The translations under genes were made by a program, and so were the position numbers. Shown piece by piece: positions 7,253 through 13,254 of a stretch of 13,254 nt of DNA. How positions within the stretch are numbered: the first letter of the stretch is position 1; every line of letters starts with the position of its first letter. The notes beneath the pieces are model-generated. The model searched no databases and was not told the DNA's origin. It was given only the letters and a program-made list of their open reading frames with translations. Source of the DNA: Magnetococcales bacterium (lineage in GTDB: Bacteria; Pseudomonadota; Magnetococcia; Magnetococcales; JADGCH01); contig JADGCM010000036.1 of NCBI GenBank assembly GCA_015228995.1, positions 1 to 13,254 on the forward strand, in the 5' to 3' direction.

Positions 7253-7281
7253 TTGATTGATTGAATGCCATCCTGTATCGT
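7253..7281 (+). promoter_or_regulatory. Candidate sigma-70-type promoter for ftsH
   Basis: Within the 130-base gap between tilS and ftsH, TTGATT (7253-7258) and TATCGT (7276-7281) are separated by exactly 17 bases, with four of six matches to each consensus hexamer. Transcription would start near 7288, about 60 bases before the ftsH start codon. This is the only larger gap in the window without the palindromic repeat. The call rests on hexamer matches alone and could be chance. No heat-shock (sigma-32) consensus was recognised, though ftsH is heat-inducible in Escherichia coli. Confidence 0.3.
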
Positions 7282-7350
7282 ACACTCTTGAGAGGCGTTG
7301 CTCAATTTCATCGAAACGCAACCATTTTTTTCTGGACATGAGGTTCTCCA

Positions 7351-9219
7351 TTGAATGGATTTTACAAAAATCTGTCACTCTGGCTGGTGGTTGGCCTGTT
7401 GCTGGTCATGCTGTTCAATATGTTCAATCAGCCCAAGCCGAGAGATCAGCACATCTCTTTTTCCGACTTTATGTATCAAGTCGATCAGGGTCGGGTGACT
7501 GATGTCACCATTCAGGGATTGAACGTCAGTGGTGTGATGACCGATGGTCGTCCCTTCGCGACCTACACTCCGGACGATCCTGATTTGGTGCGAACTCTGC
7601 GCGAGAAAAATGTCAGCATTACGGCTCGGCCGCCGGAAGAGACCCCCTTGATGGTCAACATTTTAATCTCTTGGTTTCCGATGCTGCTGCTGATTGGCGT
7701 CTGGGTCTTTTTTATGCGTCAGATGCAGAACGGCGGTGGTCGTGGCGTGATTGCCTTCAGTAAGTCGAAGGCCAAAATGACCTCCGATAAGGGCAAGGTC
7801 ACCTTTGTCGATGTGGCGGGTATTGACGAGGCCAAAGAAGAGTTACAAGAAATTATCGAATTTCTTAGAAACCCGCAGAAATTCCAACGACTGGGGGGCA
7901 AAATTCCCAAGGGGGTGTTGCTGATCGGACCGCCGGGCACCGGTAAGACCCTGTTGGCACGTGCCATTGCTGGTGAGGCAAATGTACCATTTTTCAATTT
8001 ATCCGGCTCCGACTTTGTGGAGATGTTTGTCGGTGTTGGGGCGGCGCGGGTACGTGACATGTTCGAGCAAGGCAAGAAAAATGCCCCCTGCATCATATTC
8101 ATCGATGAAATCGATGCCGTTGGCCGGCATCGGGGTGCTGGTCTCGGTGGTGGTCACGATGAGCGGGAACAGACCTTGAACCAATTGTTGGTGGAGATGG
8201 ATGGCTTCGAGGCCAACGATGGTGTCATTTTGGTCGCTGCCACCAACCGTCCTGATGTGCTTGATCCGGCGTTATTGCGTCCAGGCCGTTTTGATCGACA
8301 GGTAACCGTGCCCAATCCAGACATACGGGGGCGCACCCAGATATTGAATGTGCACATGGCCAAGGTGCCGGTGTCCGATTCGGTCGATGCTGAGGTCATT
8401 GCGCGTGGTACGCCAGGCTTTTCTGGGGCCGATTTGGCCAATTTAGTCAATGAGGCAGCCCTGGGTGCGGCGCGTACCGACAAGAAAGTGGTCGAAATGG
8501 AGGACTTTGAGACCGCCAAGGAGAAGATCATGATGGGTAAGCCGCGGGCGTCAGCGGTCATCTCTGAGCGGGAGCGGCGTACCACCGCTTACCATGAAAG
8601 TGGCCATGCCATCGTTGCTACCTCTCTGCCCGATAACGATCCTGTCCATAAAGTCACCATTGTCCCACGGGGCCGGGCGTTGGGAGTGACGATGCAATTG
8701 CCAGTTGAGGATCGGCATACTTACTCGACTCAGCAGCTACAGGACTCAATCGCGGTGTTGATGGGGGGGCGGTTGGCGGAGGAGTTGGTGCTCAAACAAC
8801 TCACCACCGGTGCTAGTAACGACTTGCAGCGTGCCACGGCCATTGCCCGTGACATGGTGTGCAAGTATGGTATGAGCGAACGGTTAGGGCCGCTTACCTT
8901 TGGCGAACGAGAGCAGGAGATTTTTCTCGGTCGTGAGATTACCCAGCACAAAAACATCTCCGATGCGACGGCTCGTGCCATCGACGAGGAGGTGCGGCAG
9001 ATCATTGACCATAACCACGAGCGGGCACGGGCCATTTTATCGGCAAAAATGGATATTCTGCACGCCATGTCAGCGGCTCTGTTGGAACGGGAGACTTTGG
9101 ATGCCGACGAAATCAGTGCCTTGGTCAGTGGGGTTGCTCCTGAACAAGCCCTGAAGCCACTACAAACCAAGCCAGTGCAGCTGGCCAAGAAGTCGGGCCG
9201 ACATGAGGCGAAGGCATGA
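7351..9219 (+). CDS. ftsH: ATP-dependent zinc metalloprotease FtsH (TTG start)
   Basis: FtsH is an inner-membrane AAA+ protease that degrades misassembled membrane proteins and short-lived regulators. The 622-residue protein shows a first transmembrane helix (about 9-27), a periplasmic segment, a second helix in ISWFPMLLLIGVWVFFM (about 107-123), an AAA domain with Walker A GPPGTGKT (193-200), Walker B IIFIDE (248-253) and the second region of homology (ATNRPDVLDPALLRPGRFDR), then the protease domain with zinc motif HESGH (415-419) and third ligand Asp491 in TTGASND. The start must be TTG 7351: an in-frame TGA lies at 7339-7341, the next in-frame ATG is about 20 codons in and would remove half of the first helix, and GAGG (7340-7343) is 7 bases upstream. 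The stop overlaps the ATG of the next gene. It follows tilS after 130 bases; a tilS-ftsH order is also known in Firmicutes. Confidence 0.98.
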   Translation: MNGFYKNLSLWLVVGLLLVMLFNMFNQPKPRDQHISFSDFMYQVDQGRVTDVTIQGLNVSGVMTDGRPFATYTPDDPDLVRTLREKNVSITARPPEETPLMVNILISWFPMLLLIGVWVFFMRQMQNGGGRGVIAFSKSKAKMTSDKGKVTFVDVAGIDEAKEELQEIIEFLRNPQKFQRLGGKIPKGVLLIGPPGTGKTLLARAIAGEANVPFFNLSGSDFVEMFVGVGAARVRDMFEQGKKNAPCIIFIDEIDAVGRHRGAGLGGGHDEREQTLNQLLVEMDGFEANDGVILVAATNRPDVLDPALLRPGRFDRQVTVPNPDIRGRTQILNVHMAKVPVSDSVDAEVIARGTPGFSGADLANLVNEAALGAARTDKKVVEMEDFETAKEKIMMGKPRASAVISERERRTTAYHESGHAIVATSLPDNDPVHKVTIVPRGRALGVTMQLPVEDRHTYSTQQLQDSIAVLMGGRLAEELVLKQLTTGASNDLQRATAIARDMVCKYGMSERLGPLTFGEREQEIFLGREITQHKNISDATARAIDEEVRQIIDHNHERARAILSAKMDILHAMSAALLERETLDADEISALVSGVAPEQALKPLQTKPVQLAKKSGRHEAKA

Positions 9220-9824
9220 ATCCAGTTTTACGCTTCCGTCCCCTTGATCCCCCTTACTGTGGGGATCAAGGCGGGTGGTGGCCGGAGTCGTCTGGCCCCG
9301 CCCGGCTAGCGGTAGCAGAGCCAGTCCCGTTGACGTTAGCGCTTATCGATGGTATGGGCCACGGCGCTGATGCGGAACGGTCGGCTTTGGTGGCGAAGTC
9401 GTATATCGCCCAGCATTACCATGAGCCTGATTTGGCCCAAATTATCATCGGTTGTGACGGGGTGCTCAAACGCACCCGTGGGGCAACCATGATTGTGGGT
9501 AGAATTGACTACCAGCAGCAGCTATTTGCTTTTGCTGGGGTAGGCAATTGCTCGGCCATTATTTACCGTTCCGACCGTTCTAGTGTGCGATTGGTGAGTG
9601 ACGTTGGCATTGTTGGCGTCGGCTTTTCGCAGCTGTTGGTCGAATCGATACCGGTGCAACCCGGCGATCTGGTGGTGTTGCATACCGACGGTATCCGCGA
9701 GCGCATGCACCTTAACAACTATGGTAGTGTCATTCTGAACGATTCGAGTCGTCTTGCCGATGCCCTGATTGCGGATTGGGGCAAACAGATTGATGATGTT
9801 GCTGTTTTGGTGGTACAGATATAA
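9216..9824 (+). CDS. Stand-alone PP2C-type phosphatase, RsbX/SpoIIE-like
   Basis: A 202-residue protein consisting of one PP2C/SpoIIE-type serine/threonine phosphatase domain and nothing else. Metal-binding motifs are visible: Asp17 in CGDQGGWW, Asp45 in LIDGMGHG (45-50), then RGATM (88-92), AGVGNC (107-112), HTDGI with Asp158, and the C-terminal DDVAVLVV with Asp193/Asp194. The DGMGHG form and small size are like RsbX, which removes phosphate from RsbR/RsbS stressosome proteins, and like the SpoIIE catalytic domain; that role is inference. No rsbR, rsbS, rsbT or anti-sigma gene is in the window, so its substrate is unknown. ATG 9216 overlaps the ftsH stop in an ATGA arrangement with GAGG (9205-9208) 7 bases upstream, so translation is probably coupled to ftsH. 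All main metal ligands appear present, suggesting an active enzyme. Confidence 0.85.
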   Translation: MNPVLRFRPLDPPYCGDQGGWWPESSGPARLAVAEPVPLTLALIDGMGHGADAERSALVAKSYIAQHYHEPDLAQIIIGCDGVLKRTRGATMIVGRIDYQQQLFAFAGVGNCSAIIYRSDRSSVRLVSDVGIVGVGFSQLLVESIPVQPGDLVVLHTDGIRERMHLNNYGSVILNDSSRLADALIADWGKQIDDVAVLVVQI

Positions 9825-9854
9825 ATCAGAAACCCTCGTTAGTTGCTTCATGAT

Positions 9855-9896
9855 CACCCTCTCCCCTTGTGGGAGAGGGGGCTGGGGGGTGAGGGG
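9855..9896. repeat. Half copy of the palindromic intergenic repeat (right half)
   Basis: ACCCTCTCCCC then TTGT then GGGAGAGGGGG forms the hairpin, followed by CTGGGGGGTGAGGGG, matching the right half of the full copies. The preceding TTGCTTCATG (9843-9852) resembles the linker of the copy at 2642-2740, so this looks like a full element whose left unit was lost. It lies between the phosphatase gene and the actin-like gene, ending about 24 bases before the latter's ATG. The four A bases after it do not make a terminator on the + strand. Confidence 0.85.
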
Positions 9897-9920
9897 AAAA
9901 CGGAAAAACTGAGGTTGTAA

Positions 9921-10952
9921 ATGGACGATACAGAGAATAGGGAACTACAGAGAACGGCCATCAACATTGGGCTGGATGTGGGCACTATGAACTTGGTCGC
10001 GGCGCGGCCGCGTGGGGGCAGTCAAATTGAGATTACCTCCTTGCGCAATGTGTTTTTGACGATCAATCAGACTGATTTTGGTCAGATGGATCTGTCCAAG
10101 ATCAGTCACGCTCGTATCGACGATACGATCTTCATTCTATCGAGTGACGCTTATAACTTTGCCAATATCTTTGGTAAGCGTGTCAGTCGTTCCATGCAGC
10201 GTGGCATGATCAGCCCAGACGACATCAATTCAACCGACGTACTAGCGGTCATGCTGCGTGAATTGACGGCACCCGCTGCCCACGAGCGAGCCGGTAAGTG
10301 CGTCTATTCGGTACCGGGAGATCCCATCCACTCGAAGTCAAATGTTTTGTATCACCAAAACCTGCTTCAGCGCATCTTGTCGGAAATGGGTTACCAAGCG
10401 GAACCCCTCAACGAGTCGGTAGCGATTATCTACGCCGAGTGTGCTGACTCCAATTTTAGTGGTATCAGTATCTCGTTTGGGGCCGGTCTGACCAACATTG
10501 CAGTGGTGTATAAATCGATCCCAGTGCTGGAATTTGCCTTGGGACGCGGCGGCGATTGGATTGACGATAATGTCGCCGTTGCGGTGGGAACCATTCCCAA
10601 TCGCGTCTCAGCCATCAAGGAGAAGGATTTTTACATCACCCGCTTCAATGAGGGTAAAAAGAAGGAACGTAAAATCCGCGAGGCCCTCGGCTATTACTAT
10701 ACCAATCTGATTCAGTTTGTGGTGAGAAGCACGGCCCACGAGCTGCGTGCCCGTGATCTCGACCTCAGTTTCCCTGAAGGGATCCCGTTGGTCATTTCCG
10801 GTGGTACCTCATTAGCGGGGGATTTCATCGATCTAATTCGCGATAATTTGCGCCAAGTGGAGTGGCCGATTGAGCTTTCCGATGTTCGTCATGCCCACGA
10901 TCCTTTGAGTTGTGTTGCCCAGGGTTGTCTGATCAAAGCCATGAAACGTTGA
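9921..10952 (+). CDS. Actin/MreB/Hsp70-fold ATPase, unrecognised subfamily
   Basis: A 343-residue protein with sugar-kinase/Hsp70/actin superfamily motifs in order. Phosphate-1 is NIGLDVGTMNLVA (15-27), with Asp19 as the expected metal-coordinating residue. Connect-1 is LNESVAIIYAE, with Glu165 where MreB has its catalytic glutamate. Phosphate-2 is ISFGAGLTNIAVV (184-196), the GGDWIDD segment is at 210-216 as in MreB GGDxxD, and the adenosine motif is VISGGTSLAG around Gly294-Gly295. Phosphate-2 normally starts with Asp (DxGxGT), but here that position is Ser185, so hydrolysis may be altered. No membrane helix is seen. I cannot place it in MreB, FtsA, ParM, MamK, PilM or DnaK; it may be cytoskeletal or regulatory. 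ATG 9921 has GAGG (9911-9914) six bases upstream. The AsmA-like gene starts 4 bases after its stop, implying co-expression. Confidence 0.8.
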   Translation: MDDTENRELQRTAINIGLDVGTMNLVAARPRGGSQIEITSLRNVFLTINQTDFGQMDLSKISHARIDDTIFILSSDAYNFANIFGKRVSRSMQRGMISPDDINSTDVLAVMLRELTAPAAHERAGKCVYSVPGDPIHSKSNVLYHQNLLQRILSEMGYQAEPLNESVAIIYAECADSNFSGISISFGAGLTNIAVVYKSIPVLEFALGRGGDWIDDNVAVAVGTIPNRVSAIKEKDFYITRFNEGKKKERKIREALGYYYTNLIQFVVRSTAHELRARDLDLSFPEGIPLVISGGTSLAGDFIDLIRDNLRQVEWPIELSDVRHAHDPLSCVAQGCLIKAMKR

Positions 10953-10956
10953 TGTG

Positions 10957-13104
10957 ATGGCAAAAATCATCAAGCTGCTCCTGGCCGCTGTGGCCATTTT
11001 GGTCACCGTGGTGGCCGGTTTGGTTGTGGCGGCGGTTTTTGTGGTCGATCCGAACGACTACAAGGAGCAGATCACCCAGCTGGTCCAGGAGCAGACTGGG
11101 CGTCGTTTGGTCATCAAGGAGAAATTTGCGCTCTCGGTGTTCCCCTGGTTCGGGATTGAGCTGGGTGCGATGGAGTTGGGGAATGCCGCCGGGTTCGACG
11201 CTGGCCCATTTGCAACCCTCAAGTCGGTACGGGCTCGTCTGCAGTTGTTACCTCTCTTGAAACAGCAGTTGGTGATCGATACCGTGCTGGTGGATGGGCT
11301 GACGTTGCACTTGGTTCGCCACAGCAGTGGTCGCAACAACTGGGATGATTTGGTTGGTGCGGGCAAAAAGTCGGCCCCTGCCGCTGAGAAAACAGCTAAC
11401 GCGCCGCCGGCCCCGGCCGCAGCCGCTGGCCGTACGGCTGCTTTGACCAGTTTTGGCATCGGGGGAGTGGAAATCCGCAACGCTTCCCTGGTTTGGGATA
11501 ACCAGATCACCCGTGTCCGTCAATCGCTGCATGATATCAGCCTGACGACCGGTCCTTTGCTGCCAGGGCAAGCGGTCAATTTGGTCTTTGGTTGCCGGAT
11601 AGAGAGTGAGCAGCCACCCTTAGCGGCTCGTGTTCGGTTCACCACCACCTTAACGGCACAACCGGCGCAACAACGGTTGTTGTTGGCTTCGTCACGTCTT
11701 GAGTTGGCAGAGGACAGCAAGCAGAATCCTCAACGCACCCTGACGCTACAATTCGATGCTGATGCCAATCTGGCGACCCAGTTGTTGGCTGTTACCGCGA
11801 TCAAATTGGAGGGCATGGGGCTGACCGTTACCGGCGACATCAAGGGCCGTGCAATCAGCACCGATCCGAAGCTGCAAGCCAATTTGGTGCTGGCTGAATT
11901 TAATCCCCAGCAGTTGCTGCAACAGTTAGGGACTACCCTTGTCACCAAAGACGGGGGCGTATTGCGTAAGGCTTCGGCCACCTTCAAGCTGGAGGCTGCA
12001 GCGACCGAGGCTCGTCTGACGGACATCCAGGTTCGTCTGGATGAGGCACTGCTTCAGGGGACAGCCGGGGTCAAGGCGTTTCATAAGCCGGAGATTGGCT
12101 TTGATCTGGCACTGAACAGCATTGATGTTGACCGCTATTTGCCTGCCGCTGCACCAGCGGCCCCTTCTTCGCCGAGCCGTTCGCAGGAGAGCGTGAACAG
12201 TAAACCGCCACCTGCGCCTTCCTTGCAGCCGCTTCGCGCCTTAAAAATGGATGGTAAATTGCGGATCGCTCATCTTAAAGTGGCCCAGGCGCAGCTTGAT
12301 GATGTCACGATGGTGGTACGTTCTGAGGCAGGGGTGATACGTATCCAACCCCTGACAGCGCGGTTGTACCAAGGGCAATTGACCAGTGCCCTAGCACTGA
12401 ATGCGCAGAGCGATACGCCACATATCGAACTTTCTTACACGCTGAAGCAGGTTCAGGCTGGGCCTTTGCTGAAAGACATCACCAACGTTGATCGCATTAG
12501 CGGCGTAGCTGAGAGTTCAGCGACGTTGTCTGCCAAAGGATTAGAGGCCAAACAGGTCACCAAAAGCCTCAATGGCCAGCTCAAGTTTCTTTTTGCCGAT
12601 GGGGCGGTCACCGGTGTCAACATTCCGCGTATGATTCGCAATGCTTATAATACCCTCAAAGGGTTGCCGATGGAGCCAGAAGAGGCGGTGCAAAAGACCG
12701 ATTTTACCCGTCTTGAGGGCTCTGTGGTCCTGACCAACGGCGTCGCCAGCAACCAAGACCTGACCATGGCCTCGCCGTTATTGAGAATCACAGGCCAGGG
12801 CCAGGCAGACATCCCCGCTGACCAAGTCGATTATGTTGTTAATACCGCACTGGTGGGGACGATGGCGGGCCAAGGCGGCAAAAATTTGTCAGAATTGAAC
12901 AACCTGACCATCCCTATCAAGGTCTCTGGCCGCCTCTCGGCACCGTCGTTTGGCCTGGATCTGCAAGCGCTGTTGCAAGAAAATCTCAAAAACCAAGCCA
13001 AACAGCAGCTTCAGGAAAAAATCGGCTCGAAGATCAAAGACCAGGGGATTGTCAAGGGGTTGGATAAAGTTCTTCCGGGTGGAGTGGGAGGGTTGTTGCG
13101 GTAG
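10957..13104 (+). CDS. AsmA family protein
   Basis: A 715-residue protein with an N-terminal cytoplasmic tail, one transmembrane helix (about residues 5-30) and the VVDPNDYKEQI motif directly after it, which matches the opening of AsmA proteins (VNPNDF in Escherichia coli). The body is a long periplasmic beta-rich chain with GRLSAPSFGLDLQALLQENLK near the end, like the AsmA C-terminal region. Two Ala/Pro-rich linkers interrupt it (about residues 131-160 and 396-425), and the C terminus is Lys/Gln-rich then Gly-rich. AsmA-like proteins belong to the repeating-beta-groove family thought to carry phospholipids between membranes and to affect outer-membrane assembly; which member this is cannot be decided. 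The start is ATG 10957 or GTG 10954, only a few bases after the actin-like stop. Low-complexity linkers are intact in frame and codon use resembles the neighbours. Confidence 0.88.
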   Translation: MAKIIKLLLAAVAILVTVVAGLVVAAVFVVDPNDYKEQITQLVQEQTGRRLVIKEKFALSVFPWFGIELGAMELGNAAGFDAGPFATLKSVRARLQLLPLLKQQLVIDTVLVDGLTLHLVRHSSGRNNWDDLVGAGKKSAPAAEKTANAPPAPAAAAGRTAALTSFGIGGVEIRNASLVWDNQITRVRQSLHDISLTTGPLLPGQAVNLVFGCRIESEQPPLAARVRFTTTLTAQPAQQRLLLASSRLELAEDSKQNPQRTLTLQFDADANLATQLLAVTAIKLEGMGLTVTGDIKGRAISTDPKLQANLVLAEFNPQQLLQQLGTTLVTKDGGVLRKASATFKLEAAATEARLTDIQVRLDEALLQGTAGVKAFHKPEIGFDLALNSIDVDRYLPAAAPAAPSSPSRSQESVNSKPPPAPSLQPLRALKMDGKLRIAHLKVAQAQLDDVTMVVRSEAGVIRIQPLTARLYQGQLTSALALNAQSDTPHIELSYTLKQVQAGPLLKDITNVDRISGVAESSATLSAKGLEAKQVTKSLNGQLKFLFADGAVTGVNIPRMIRNAYNTLKGLPMEPEEAVQKTDFTRLEGSVVLTNGVASNQDLTMASPLLRITGQGQADIPADQVDYVVNTALVGTMAGQGGKNLSELNNLTIPIKVSGRLSAPSFGLDLQALLQENLKNQAKQQLQEKIGSKIKDQGIVKGLDKVLPGGVGGLLR

Positions 13105-13170
13105 TTTAGTGCGGGCATTGTTCACCGTTTCGGCCAGTTTTTATCCCTGGGGCGATGCCAAATCGTGAAA

Positions 13171-13254
13171 CCTCACCCCCAGCCCCTCTCCATAAATGGA
13201 GAGGGGAGTAAAAACAGCATCATGTCTCCCCCTCTCCCCTTGTGGGAGAGGGGG
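13171..13254. repeat. Composite palindromic intergenic repeat, copy 3, cut by window end
   Basis: The left unit begins CCTCACCCCCAG and has a perfect hairpin, CCCCTCTCCAT (13183-13193), AA, ATGGAGAGGGG (13196-13206). The linker AGTAAAAACAGCATCATGTCT is similar to the linkers of the other full copies. The right unit CCCCCTCTCCCC-TTGT-GGGAGAGGGG reaches the last base, so its GGTGAGGG end lies outside. The stretch 13105-13170 before it contains no gene or recognised signal. Confidence 0.88.

Noticed and set aside
8154..9188. Long minus-strand open frames opposite ftsH
   Set aside because: They are antisense shadows of a highly conserved gene, with low-complexity Ser/Arg-rich translations and no family motifs.
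11058..11571. Minus-strand open frames opposite the AsmA-like gene
   Set aside because: They mirror the Ala/Pro-rich coding sequence and have no ribosome binding site or recognisable domain.

Overview
The window is a densely packed stretch of a proteobacterial-type chromosome. Genes are close to those of Gammaproteobacteria, especially FtsH and AsmA, but I cannot name the genus. All eleven genes lie on the + strand, gaps are short, several neighbours overlap, and no gap without a gene exceeds 300 bases. No tRNA, rRNA, CRISPR array, transposase or phage gene was seen.

Layout. Positions 1-990 hold the 3' end of recJ (single-strand exonuclease). A membrane-anchored alpha/beta hydrolase (1001-1840) and an unrecognised 243-residue protein (1851-2582) follow at 10-base spacing. 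Next come two activated-methyl-cycle enzymes, metK (2796-3965) and ahcY (4071-5363). Two PP-loop tRNA-modification enzymes follow: queC (about 5429-6196, queuosine precursor) and tilS (6162-7220, tRNA-Ile lysidine), overlapping by 35 bases. After a 130-base gap with a possible promoter comes ftsH (7351-9219), which must use a TTG start. Its stop overlaps the start of a small RsbX/SpoIIE-type PP2C phosphatase (9216-9824). Then come an actin/MreB/Hsp70-fold ATPase of unrecognised subfamily (9921-10952) and, almost touching it, an AsmA-family protein (10957-13104).

Repeats. Five of the six larger intergenic gaps carry copies of one G/C-rich palindromic repeat: two hairpin units in inverted orientation around a linker of about 18-20 bases, or a single half. 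Full copies are at 2642-2740 and 5387-5486, halves at 3973-4015 and 9855-9896, and a copy at 13171-13254 is cut by the window end. The copy at 5387-5486 abuts the conserved part of queC so closely that no start codon remains between them. Translation of queC must therefore begin inside or upstream of the repeat, which supplies both a Shine-Dalgarno-like run and an in-frame ATG.

Most genes are housekeeping. The less ordinary parts are the repeat/queC junction, the coupling of ftsH to a stand-alone stress-type phosphatase, and an actin-like ATPase lacking the usual phosphate-2 aspartate that sits between this phosphatase and AsmA.
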